Origin: Pontederia crassipes
Lineage: Eukaryota > Streptophyta > Magnoliopsida > Commelinales > Pontederiaceae
Direction: 5' to 3'
Assembly (NCBI GenBank): GCA_030549335.1
Contig: JAUKPH010000029.1
Location: 558,001 to 622,000, forward strand
DNA: 64,000 nt
The notes beneath the pieces were generated by a model, which worked only from the letters and a program-made list of their open reading frames with translations, was not told the DNA's origin and made no database searches. The translations under genes and the position numbers were made by a program. Of this stretch, positions 8,770-20,637 are shown piece by piece. Within the stretch, counting starts at the first letter, position 1; each line of letters starts with the position of its first letter.

Positions 8770-11690
8770 GCACGATAGCGTCGAAAATTTGGCATCTTTT
8801 GACAACGTCAAAAATTTCGCATTTTTTGACCCTCTTGGCTGAAAACACGAGTAAAAGGCGCGCGCGCGAAATTTCGCACCCCCGAAAAATTTTCATCCGA
8901 GTCCATTTTTTCGTCCCAATCATCTCACCATGCATCAATAGGCACGAAAGCGTCGAAAATTTGGCATCTTTTGACAGCGCCAAAAATTTCGAGTTTTTTG
9001 ACCTTCTTGGCTGAAAACTCGAGTAAAAAGCGCGCGCGCGAAATTTTGCATCCCTAGAAAATTTACATCCGAGTCCATTTTTTCGTCCCAATCATATCAC
9101 CATGCATCAACAGGCACGATAGCGTCAAAAATTTGGCATCTTTTGACAGCGCCAAAAATTTCGCATTTTTTGACCTTTTTGGAAGAAAACACGAGTAAAA
9201 GGCGCGCGCGCGAAATTTCGCACCCCCGGAAAATTTTCATCCGAGTCCATTTTTTCATCCCAATCATATCACCATGCTTCAACAGGCACGATAGCGTCAA
9301 AAATTTGGCATCTTTTGACAGAGTCAAAAATTTCACATTTTTTGACCTTCTTTGCAGAAAACACGAGTAAAAGGCGCGCGCGCGAAATTTCGCACCCCCG
9401 GAAAATTTTCATCCGAGTCCATTTTTTCGTCCCAATCATATCACCTTGCATCAACAGGCACGATAGCGTCGAAAATTTGGCATCTTTTGACAGAGTCAAA
9501 AATTTCACATTTTTTGACCTTCTTTGCAGAAAACACGAGTAAAAGGCGCGCGCGCGAAATTTCGCACCCCCGGAAAATTTTCATCCGAGTCCATTTTTTC
9601 GTCCCAATCATATCACCATGCATCAACAGGCACGATAGCGTCGAAAATTTGGCATCTTTTCACAGCGTCAAAAATTTCGCATTTTTTGACCTTCTTGGCT
9701 GAAAACACGAGTAAAAGGCGCGCGCGCGCGAAATTTCGCACCCCCGGAAAATTTTCATCCGAGTCCATTTTTTCGTCCCAATCATATCACCATGCATCAA
9801 CAGGCACGATAGCGTCGAAAATTTGGCATCTTTTGACAGCGTCAAAAATTTCGCATTTTTTGACCTTCTTGGCTGAAAACACGAGTAAAACGCGCGCGCG
9901 CGAAATTTCGCACCCCCGGAAAATTTTCATCCGAGTCCATCTTTTCGTCCCAATCATCTCACCATGCATCAATAGGCACGAAAGCGTCGAAAATTTGGCA
10001 TATTTTGACAGCGCCAAAAATTTCGCATTTTTTGACCTTCTTGGCTGAAAACTCGAGTAAAAAGCGCGCGCGCGAAATTTCGCACCCCCGGAAAATTTTC
10101 ATCCGAGTCCATTTTTTCGTCCCAATCATCTCTCCATGCATCAACAGGCACGAAAGCGTCGAAAATTTGGCATCTTTTGACAGCGCCAAAAATTTCGCAT
10201 TTTTTGACCTTCTTGGCAGAAAACACGAGTAAAAGGCGCGCGCGAAATTTCGCACCCCCGAAAAATTTTCATCCGAGTCCATTTTTTCGTCCCAATCATA
10301 TGACCATGCATCAACAGGCACGATAGCGTCAAAAATTTGGCATCTTTTGACAGCGCCAAAAATTTCGCATTTTTTGACCTTCTTGGCTGAAAACACGAGT
10401 AAAAGGCGCGCGTGCGAAATTTTGCATCCCTAGAAAATTTTCATCCGAGTCCATTTTTTCATCCCAATTATCTCTCCATGCATCAACAGGCACGAAAGCG
10501 TCAAAAATTTGGCATCTTTTGACAGCGCCAAAAATTTCGCATTTTTTGACCTTCTTGGCAGAAAACACGAGTAAAAGGCGCGCGCGCGAAATTTCGCACC
10601 CCCGAAAAATTTTCATCCGAGTCCATTTTTTCGTCCCAATCATATGACCATGCATCAACAGGCACGATAGCGTAAAAAATTTGGCATCTTTTGACAGCGC
10701 CAAAAATTTCGCATTTTTTGACCTTCTTGGCTGAAAACACGAGTAAAAGGCGCGCGTGCGAAATTTTGCATCCCTAGAAAATTTTCATCCGAGTCCATTT
10801 TTTCATCCCAATTATCTCTCCATGCATCAACAGGCACGAAAGCGTCAAAAATTTGGCATCTTTTGACAGCGCCAAAAATTTCGCGTTTTTTGACCTTCTT
10901 GGCTGAAAACACGAGTAAAACGCGCGCGCGCGAAATTTCGCACCCCCAGAAAATTTTCATCCGAGTCCATTTTTTCGTCCCAATCATCTCATCATGCATC
11001 AATAGGCACGAAAGCGTCGAAAATTTGCCATCTTTTGACAGCGCCAAAAATTTTGCATTTTTTGACCTTCTTGGCAGAAAACACGAGAAAAAGGCGCGCG
11101 CGCGAAATTTCGCACCCCCGGAAAATTTTCATCCGAGTCCATTTTTTCGTCGCAATCATCTCTCCATGCATCAACAGGCACGAAAGCGTCGAAAATTTGG
11201 CATCTTTTGACAGCGCCAAAAATTTCGCGTTTTTGACCTTCTTGGCTGAAAACACGAGTAAAACGCGCGCGCGCGAAATTTCGCACCCCCGGAAAATTTT
11301 CATCCGAGTCCATTTTTTCGTCCCAATCATCTCACCATGCATCAATAGGCACGAAAGCGTCGAAAATTTGGCATCTTTTGACAGCGCCAAAAATTTCGCG
11401 TTTTTTGACCTTCTTGGCTGAAAACTCGAGTAAAAAGCGCTCGCGCGAAATTTCGCACCCCGAAAAATTTTCATCCGAGTCCATTTTTTCATCCCAATCA
11501 TCTCACCATGCATCAACAGGCACGATAGCGTCGAAAATTTGGCATCTTTTGACAACGTCAAAAATTTCGCATTTTTTGACCCTCTTGGCTGAAAACACGA
11601 GTAAAAGGCGCGCGCGCGAAATTTCGCACCCCGAAAAATTTTCATCCGAGTCCATTTTTTCGTCCCAATCATCTCACCATGCATCAACAG
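8770..11690 (+). repeat. HOR unit 4: 17-mer m1-m17
   Basis: 2921 bp. Monomers at 8770, 8942, 9114, 9286, 9458, 9630, 9804, 9976, 10148, 10318, 10490, 10662, 10834, 11006, 11178, 11349 and 11520. Shares the CCATCTTTTC variant of m7 with unit 3, suggesting units 3 and 4 are sisters. m8 has CGCA instead of CGCG. m2 has TTTACATCCG. Confidence 0.96.
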
Positions 11691-14600
11691 GCACGATAGC
11701 GTCGAAAATTTGGCATCTTTTGACAACGTCAAAAATTTCGCATTTTTTGACCCTCTTGGCTGAAAACACGAGTAAAAGGCGCGCGCGCGAAATTTCGCAC
11801 CCCCGAAAAATTTTCATCCGAGTCCATTTTTTCGTCCCAATCATCTCACCATGCATCAATAGGCACGAAAGCGTCGAAAATTTGGCATCTTTTGACAGCG
11901 CCAAAAATTTCGAGTTTTTTGACCTTCTTGGCTGAAAACTCGAGTAAAAAGCGCGCGCGCGAAATTTTGCATCCCTAGAAAATTTTCATCCGAGTCCATT
12001 TTTTCGTCCCAATCATATCACCATGCATCAACAGGCACGATAGCGTCAAAAATTTGGCATCTTTTGACAGCGCCAAAAATTTCGCATTTTTTGACCTTTT
12101 TGGAAGAAAACACGAGTAAAAGGCGCGCGCAGCGAAATTTCGCACCCCCGGAAAATTTTCATCCGAGTCCATTTTTTCGTCCCAATCATATCACCATGCT
12201 TCAACAGGCACGATAGCGTCGAAAATTTGGCATCTTTTGACAGAGTCAAAAATTTCACATTTTTTGACCTTCTTTGCAGAAAACACGAGTAAAAGGCGCG
12301 CGCGCGAAATTTCGCACCCCCGGAAAATTTTCATCCGAGTCCATTTTTTCGTCCCAATCATATCACCATGCATCAACAGGCACGATAGCGTCGAAAATTT
12401 GGCATCTTTTGACAGAGTCAAAAATTTCACATTTTTTGACCTTCTTTGCAGAAAACACGAGTAAAAGGCGCGCGCGCGCGAAATTTCGCACCCCCGGAAA
12501 ATTTTCATCCGAGTCCATTTTTTCGTCCCAATCATATCACCATGCATCAACAGGCACGATAGCGTCGAAAATTTGGCATCTTTTCACAGCGTCAAAAATT
12601 TCGCATTTTTTGACCTTCTTGGCTGAAAACACGAGTAAAACGCGCCGCGCGCGAAATTTCGCACCCCCGGAAAATTTTCATCCGAGTCCATTTTTTCGTC
12701 CCAATCATATCACCATGCATCAACAGGCACGATAGCGTCGAAAATTTGGCATCTTTTGACAGCGTCAAAAATTTCGCATTTTTTGACCTTCTTGGCTGAA
12801 AACACGAGTAAAACGCGCGCGCGCGAAATTTCGCACCCCCGGAAAATTTTCATCCGAGTCCATTTTTTCGTCCCAATCATCTCACCATGCATCAATAGGC
12901 ACGAAAGCGTCGAAAATTTGGCATATTTTGACAGCGCCAAAAATTTCGCATTTTTTGACCTTCTTGGCTGAAAACTCGAGTAAAAAGCGCGCGCGCGAAA
13001 TTTCGCACCCCCGGAAAATTTTCATCCGAGTCCATTTTTTCGTCCCAATCATCTCTCCATGCATCAACAGGCACGAAAGCGTCGAAAATTTGGCATCTTT
13101 TGACAGCGCCAAAAATTTCGCATTTTTTGACCTTCTTGGCAGAAAACACGAGTAAAAGGCGCGCGCGCGAAATTTCGCACCCCCGAAAAATTTTCATCCG
13201 AGTCCATTTTTTCGTCCCAATCATATGACCATGCATCAACAGGCACGATAGCGTCAAAAATTTGGCATCTTTTGACAGCGCCAAAAATTTCGCATTTTTT
13301 GACCTTCTTGGCTGAAAACACGAGTAAAAGGCGCGCGTGCGAAATTTTGCATCCCTAGAAAATTTTCATCCGAGTCCATTTTTTCATCCCAATTATCTCT
13401 CCATGCATCAACAGGCACGAAAGCGTCAAAAATTTGGCATCTTTTGACAGCGCCAAAAATTTCGCGTTTTTTGACCTTCTTGGCTGAAAACACGAGTAAA
13501 ACGCGCGCGCGCGAAATTTCGCACCCCCAGAAAATTTTCATCCGAGTCCATTTTTTCGTCCCAATCATCTCATCATGCATCAATAGGCACGAAAGCGTCG
13601 AAAATTTGGCATCTTTTGACAGCGCCAAAAATTTTGCATTTTTTGACCTTCTTGGCAGAAAACACGAGAAAAAGGCGCGCGCGCGAAATTTCGCACCCCC
13701 GGAAAATTTTCATCCGAGTCCATTTTTTCGTCCCAATCATCTCTCCATGCATCAACAGGCACGAAAGCGTCGAAAAATTGACATCTTTTGACAGCGCCAA
13801 AAATTTCGCATTTTTTGACCTTCTTGGCAGAAAACACGAGTAAAAGGCGCGCGCGCGAAATTTCGCACCCCCGGAAAATTTTCATCCGAGTCCATTTTTT
13901 CGTCCCAATCATATCACCTTGCATCAACAGGCACGATAGCGTCGAAAATTTGGCATCTTTTGACAGAGTCAAAAATTTCACATTTTTTGACCTTCTTTGC
14001 AGAAAACACGAGTAAAAGGCGCGCGCGCGCGAAATTTCGCACCCCCGGAAAATTTTCATCCGAGTCCATTTTTTCGTCCCAATCATATCACCATGCATCA
14101 ACAGGCACGATAGCGTCGAAAATTTGGCATCTTTTCACAGCGTCAAAAATTTCGCATTTTTTGACCTTCTTGGCTGAAAACACGAGTAAAAGGCGCGCTC
14201 GCGAAATTTCGCACCCCCGGAAAATTTTCATCCGAGTCCATTTTTTCGTCCCAATCATATCACCATGCATCAACAGGCACGATAGCGTCGAAAATTTGGC
14301 ATCTTTTGACAGCGTCAAAAATTTCGCATTTTTTGACCTTCTTGGCTGAAAACACGAGTAAAACGCGCGCGCGCGAAATTTCGCACCCCCGGAAAATTTT
14401 CATCCGAGTCCATTTTTTCGTCCCAATCATCTCACCATGCATCAATAGGCACGAAAGCGTCGAAAATTTGGCATATTTTGACAGCGCCAAAAATTTCGCG
14501 TTTTTTGACCTTCTTGGCTGAAAACTCGAGTAAAAAGCGCGCGCTGCGAAATTTCGCACCCCCGGAAAATTTTCATCCGAGTCCATTTTTTCGTCCCAAT

Positions 14601-16165
14601 CATCTCTCCATGCATCAACAGGCACGAAAGCGTCGAAAATTTGGCATCTTTTGACAGCGCCAAAAATTTCGCATTTTTTGACCTTCTTGGCAGAAAACAC
14701 GAGTAAAAGGCGCGCGCGAAATTTCGCACCCCCGAAAAATTTTCATCCGAGTCCATTTTTTCGTCCCAATCATATGACCATGCATCAACAGGCACGATAG
14801 CGTCAAAAATTTGGCATCTTTTGACAGCGCCAAAAATTTCGCATTTTTTGACCTTCTTGGCTGAAAACACGAGTAAAAGGCGCGCGTGCGAAATTTTGCA
14901 TCCCTAGAAAATTTTCATCCGAGTCCATTTTTTCATCCCAATTATCTCTCCATGCATCAACAGGCACGAAAGCGTAAAAAATTTGGCATCTTTTGACAGC
15001 GCCAAAAATTTCGCATTTTTTGACCTTCTTGGCAGAAAACACGAGTAAAAGGCGCGCGCGCGAAATTTCGCACCCCCGAAAAATTTTCATCCGAGTCCAT
15101 TTTTTCGTCCCAATCATATGACCATGCATCAACAGGCACGATAGCGTAAAAAATTTGGCATCTTTTGACAGCGCCAAAAATTTCGCATTTTTTGACCTTC
15201 TTGGCTGAAAACACGAGTAAAAGGCGCGCGTGCGAAATTTTGCATCCCTAGAAAATTTTCATCCGAGTCCATTTTTTCATCCCAATTATCTCTCCATGCA
15301 TCAACAGGCACGAAAGCGTCAAAAATTTGGCATCTTTTGACAGCGCCAAAAATTTCGCGTTTTTTGACCTTCTTGGCTGAAAACACGAGTAAAACGCGCG
15401 CGCGCGAAATTTCGCACCCCCAGAAAATTTTCATCCGAGTCCATTTTTTCGTCCCAATCATCTCATCATGCATCAATAGGCACGAAAGCGTCGAAAATTT
15501 GCCATCTTTTGACAGCGCCAAAAATTTTGCATTTTTTGACCTTCTTGGCAGAAAACACGAGAAAAAGGCGCGCGCGCGAAATTTCGCACCCCCGGAAAAT
15601 TTTCATCCGAGTCCATTTTTTCGTCGCAATCATCTCTCCATGCATCAACAGGCACGAAAGCGTCGAAAATTTGGCATCTTTTGACAGCGCCAAAAATTTC
15701 GCGTTTTTGACCTTCTTGGCTGAAAACACGAGTAAAACGCGCGCGCGCGAAATTTCGCACCCCCGGAAAATTTTCATCCGAGTCCATTTTTTCGTCCCAA
15801 TCATCTCACCATGCATCAATAGGCACGAAAGCGTCGAAAATTTGGCATCTTTTGACAGCGCCAAAAATTTCGCGTTTTTTGACCTTCTTGGCTGAAAACT
15901 CGAGTAAAAAGCGCTCGCGCGAAATTTCGCACCCCGAAAAATTTTCATCCGAGTCCATTTTTTCATCCCAATCATCTCACCATGCATCAACAGGCACGAT
16001 AGCGTCGAAAATTTGGCATCTTTTGACAACGTCAAAAATTTCGCATTTTTTGACCCTCTTGGCTGAAAACACGAGTAAAAGGCGCGCGCTGCGAAATTTC
16101 GCACCCCGAAAAATTTTCATCCGAGTCCATTTTTTCGTCCCAATCATCTCACCATGCATCAACAG
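11691..16165 (+). repeat. HOR block 5: 26 monomers (shortened run plus m5-m17)
   Basis: Order: m1-m10, m13, m14, a hybrid m9*/m4, then m5-m17. Starts: 11691, 11863, 12035, 12208, 12380, 12554, 12727, 12899, 13071, 13243, 13415, 13587, 13759, 13931, 14105, 14277, 14449, 14622, 14792, 14964, 15136, 15308, 15480, 15652, 15823 and 15994. The first part lacks m11 and m12. The hybrid at 13759 rejoins the canonical series at m5, so two HOR units have been fused by deletion. This is the first departure from the perfect 17-mer. Confidence 0.93.
13759..13930 (+). repeat. Hybrid monomer m9*/m4
   Basis: The 5' part is m9-like with a private GTCGAAAAATTGACATC, GCGCC, CGCA and GGCAG. The 3' part is m4-like: CCCCCGG, TCATATCACC and TTGCATC. 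The switch lies between p72 and p115, a span that includes the CG tract. It is the junction at which the array returns to m5. Confidence 0.82.
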
Positions 16166-19089
16166 GCACGATAGCGTCGAAAATTTGGCATCTTTTGACA
16201 ACGTCAAAAATTTCGCATTTTTTGACCCTCTTGGCTGAAAACACGAGTAAAAGGCGCGCGCGCGAAATTTCGCACCCCCGAAAAATTTTCATCCGAGTCC
16301 ATTTTTTCGTCCCAATCATCTCACCATGCATCAATAGGCACGAAAGCGTCGAAAATTTGGCATCTTTTGACAGCGCCAAAAATTTCGAGTTTTTTGACCT
16401 TCTTGGCTGAAAACTCGAGTAAAAAGCGCGCGCGCGAAATTTTGCATCCCTAGAAAATTTTCATCCGAGTCCATTTTTTCGTCCCAATCATATCACCATG
16501 CATCAACAGGCACGATAGCGTCAAAAATTTGGCATCTTTTGACAGCGCCAAAAATTTCGCATTTTTTGACCTTTTTGGAAGAAAACACGAGTAAAAGGCG
16601 CGCGCGCGAAATTTCGCACCCCCGGAAAATTTTCATCCGAGTCCATTTTTTCGTCCCAATCATATCACCATGCTTCAACAGGCACGATAGCGTCGAAAAT
16701 TTGGCATCTTTTGACAGAGTCAAAAATTTCACATTTTTTGACCTTCTTTGCAGAAAACACGAGTAAAAGGCGCGCGCGCGAAATTTCGCACCCCCGGAAA
16801 ATTTTCATCCGAGTCCATTTTTTCGTCCCAATCATATCACCATGCATCAACAGGCACGATAGCGTCGAAAATTTGGCATCTTTTGACAGAGTCAAAAATT
16901 TCACATTTTTTGACCTTCTTTGCAGAAAACACGAGTAAAAGGCGCGCGCGCGAAATTTCGCACCCCCGGAAAATTTTCATCCGAGTCCATTTTTTCGTCC
17001 CAATCATATCACCATGCATCAACAGGCACGATAGCGTCGAAAATTTGGCATCTTTTCACAGCGTCAAAAATTTCGCATTTTTTGACCTTCTTGGCTGAAA
17101 ACACGAGTAAAACGCGCGCGCGCGAAATTTCGCACCCCCGGAAAATTTTCATCCGAGTCCATTTTTTCGTCCCAATCATATCACCATGCATCAACAGGCA
17201 CGATAGCGTCGAAAATTTGGCATCTTTTGACAGCGTCAAAAATTTCGCATTTTTTGACCTTCTTGGCTGAAAACACGAGTAAAACGCGCGCGCGCGAAAT
17301 TTCGCACCCCCGGAAAATTTTCATCCGAGTCCATTTTTTCGTCCCAATCATCTCACCATGCATCAATAGGCACGAAAGCGTCGAAAATTTGGCATATTTT
17401 GACAGCGCCAAAAATTTCGCATTTTTTGACCTTCTTGGCTGAAAACTCGAGTAAAAAGCGCGCGCGCGAAATTTCGCACCCCCGGAAAATTTTCATCCGA
17501 GTCCATTTTTTCGTCCCAATCATCTCTCCATGCATCAACAGGCACGAAAGCGTCGAAAATTTGGCATCTTTTGACAGCGCCAAAAATTTCGCATTTTTTG
17601 ACCTTCTTGGCAGAAAACACGAGTAAAAGGCGCGCGCGCGAAATTTCGCACCCCCGAAAAATTTTCATCCGAGTCCATTTTTTCGTCCCAATCATATGAC
17701 CATGCATCAACAGGCACGATAGCGTCAAAAATTTGGCATCTTTTGACAGCGCCAAAAATTTCGCATTTTTTGACCTTCTTGGCTGAAAACACGAGTAAAA
17801 GGCGCGCGTGCGAAATTTTGCATCCCTAGAAAATTTTCATCCGAGTCCATTTTTTCATCCCAATTATCTCTCCATGCATCAACAGGCACGAAAGCGTCAA
17901 AAATTTGGCATCTTTTGACAGCGCCAAAAATTTCGCGTTTTTTGACCTTCTTGGCTGAAAACACGAGTAAAACGCGCGCGCGCGAAATTTCGCACCCCCA
18001 GAAAATTTTCATCCGAGTCCATTTTTTCGTCCCAATCATCTCATCATGCATCAATAGGCACGAAAGCGTCGAAAATTTGGCATCTTTTGACAGCGCCAAA
18101 AATTTTGCATTTTTTGACCTTCTTGGCAGAAAACACGAGAAAAAGGCGCGCGCGCGAAATTTCGCACCCCCGGAAAATTTTCATCCGAGTCCATTTTTTC
18201 GTCCCAATCATCTCTCCATGCATCAACAGGCACGAAAGCGTCGAAAAATTGACATCTTTTGACAGCGCCAAAAATTTCGCATTTTTTGACCTTCTTGGCA
18301 GAAAACACGAGTAAAAGGCGCGCAGCGCGAAATTTCGCACCCCCGAAAAATTTTCATCCGAGTCCATTTTTTCGTCCCAATCATATGACCATGCATCAAC
18401 AGGCACGATAGCGTCAAAAATTTGGCATCTTTTGACAGCGCCAAAAATTTCGCATTTTTTGACCTTCTTGGCTGAAAACACGAGTAAAAGGCGCGCGTGC
18501 GAAATTTTGCATCCCTAGAAAATTTTCATCCGAGTCCATTTTTTCATCCCAATTATCTCTCCATGCATCAACAGGCACGAAAGCGTCAAAAATTTGGCAT
18601 CTTTTGACAGCGCCAAAAATTTCGCGTTTTTTGACCTTCTTGCCTGAAAACACGAGTAAAACGCGCGGCGCGAAATTTCGCACCCCCAGAAAATTTTCAT
18701 CCGAGTTCATTTTTTCGTCCCAATCATCTCATCATGCATCAATAGGCACGAAAGCGTCGAAAATTTGGCATCTTTTGACAGCGCCAAAAATTTTGCATTT
18801 TTTGACCTTCTTGGCAGAAAACACGAGAAAAAGGCGCGCGCGCGAAATTTCGCACCCCCGGAAAATTTTCATCCGAGTCCATTTTTTCGTCCCAATCATC
18901 TCTCCATGCATCAACAGGCACGAAAGCGTCGAAAATTTGGCATCTTTTGACAGCGCCAAAAATTTCGCATTTTTTGACCTTCTTGGCAGAAAACACGAGT
19001 AAAAGGCGCGCGCGCGAAATTTCGCACCCCCGAAAAATTTTCATCCGAGTCCATTTTTTCGTCCCAATCATATGACCATGCATCAACAG

Positions 19090-19262
19090 GCACGATAGCG
19101 TCAAAAATTTGGCATCTTTTGACAGCGTCAAAAATTTCACATTTTTTGACCTTCTTGGCTGAAAACACGAGTAAAACGCGCGCAGCGCGAAATTTCGCAC
19201 CCCCGGAAAATTTTCATCCGAGTCCATTTTTTCGTCCCAATCATATCACCATGCATCAACAG
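19090..19262 (+). repeat. Monomer type mN (first occurrence)
   Basis: Diagnostic: p7 T, GTCA, GCGTC, CACA at p49, TTCTTGGCTG, C at p88, CCCCCGG, TCATATCACC. It combines a GCGTC middle with CACA, a pairing absent from m1-m17. Recurs at 22874, 24594, 28377, 29923, 32157, 41274, 56365, 58429, 60493 and 63416, almost always followed by an m7-like monomer. A variant mN' (preceded by CAACAAG) occurs at 34565, 34909, 44192, 44536 and 48287. Confidence 0.88.
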
Positions 19263-19434
19263 GCACGATAGCGTCGAAAATTTGGCATCTTTTGACAGCG
19301 TCAAAAATTTCGCATTTTTTGACCTTCTTGGCTGAAAACACGAGTAAAACGCGCGCGCGCGAAATTTCGCACCCCCGGAAAATTTTCATCCGAGTCCATT
19401 TTTTCGTCCCAATCATCTCACCATGCATCAATAG

Positions 19435-19605
19435 GCACGAAAGCGTCGAAAATTTGGCATCTTTTGACAGCGCCAAAAATTTCGCGTTTTTTGACCTTAT
19501 TGGCTGAAAACTCGAGTAAAAAGCGCGCGCGCGAAATTTCGCACCCCGAAAAATTTTCATCCGAGTCCATTTTTTCGTCCCAATCATATCACCATGCATC
19601 AACAG
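19435..19605 (+). repeat. Monomer type m8b (first occurrence)
   Basis: 171 bp. Diagnostic: p7 A, GGCATC, GCGCC, CGCG, GACCTTATTGGCTG (unique A), CTCGAG, A at p88, CACCCCGAAAAA. Looks like an m8/m16/m17 mosaic. Recurs at 23220, 24938, 28721, 30267, 38524, 41619, 47430, 56882, 58946, 61009 and 63933 (partial). Confidence 0.88.
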
Positions 19606-20637
19606 GCACGATAGCGTCGAAAATTTGGCATCTTTTCACAGCGTCAAAAATTTCGCATTTTTTGACCTTCTTGGCTGAAAACACGAGTAAAAGGCGCGCG
19701 CGCGCGAAATTTCGCACCCCCGGAAAATTTTCATCCGAGTCCATTTTTTCGTCCCAATCATATCACCATGCATCAACAGGCACGATAGCGTCAAAAATTT
19801 GGCATCTTTTGACAGCGTCAAAAATTTCGCATTTTTTGACCTTCTTGGCTGAAAACACGAGTAAAACGCGCGCGCGCGAAATTTCGCACCCCCGGAAAAT
19901 TTTCATCCGAGTCCATTTTTTCGTCCCAATCATCTCACCATGCATCAATAGGCACGAAAGCGTCGAAAATTTGGCATATTTTGACAGCGCCAAAAATTTC
20001 GCGTTTTTTGACCTTCTTGGCTGAAAACTCGAGTAAAAAGCGCGCGCGCGAAATTTCGCACCCCCGGAAAATTTTCATCCGAGTCCATTTTTTCGTCCCA
20101 ATCATCTCTCCATGCATCAACAGGCACGAAAGCGTCGAAAATTTGGCATCTTTTGACAGCGCCAAAAATTTCGCGTTTTTGACCTTCTTGGCTGAAAACA
20201 CGAGTAAAACGCGCGCGCGCGCGAAATTTCGCACCCCCGGAAAATTTTCATCCGAGTCCATTTTTTCGTCCCAATCATCTCACCATGCGTCAATAGGCAC
20301 GAAAGCGTCGAAAATTTGGCATCTTTTGACAGCGCCAAAAATTTCGCGTTTTTTGACCTTCTTGGCTGAAAACTCGAGTAAAAAGCGCTCGCGCGAAATT
20401 TCGCACCCCGAAAAATTTTCATCCGAGTCCATTTTTTCATCCCAATCATCTCACCATGCATCAACAGGCACGATAGCGTCGAAAATTTGGCATCTTTTGA
20501 CAACGTCAAAAATTTCGCATTTTTTGACCCTCTTGGCTGAAAACACGAGTAAAAGGCGCGCGCGCGAAATTCGCACCCCGAAAAATTTTCATCCGAGTCC
20601 ATTTTTTCGTCCCAATCATCTCACCATGCATCAACAG

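Larger units (their letters stand above)
16166..20637 (+). repeat. HOR block 6: 26 monomers with new types mN and m8b
   Basis: Order: m1-m10, m13, m14, m9*, m10, m13, m14, m9, mN, m7, m8b, m6, m7, m8, m15, m16, m17. Starts after m10 (17714): 17886, 18058, 18230, 18403, 18575, 18746, 18918, 19090, 19263, 19435, 19606, 19780, 19952, 20124, 20297 and 20468. It has the same monomer number as block 5 but a different composition. The m13 at 18575 carries TTGCCTG, a CGCGGCGCG tract and GAGTTCATT. Confidence 0.92.

Noticed and set aside
8112-9014. Open reading frame of 300 codons on the plus strand, and hundreds of others of 60-250 codons on both strands
   Set aside because: They repeat with the monomer period, occur in overlapping frames on both strands, begin and end at arbitrary monomer points, and change frame with every 1-bp length change. 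The residue patterns are just the repeat translated. No domain, signal or codon conservation is visible.
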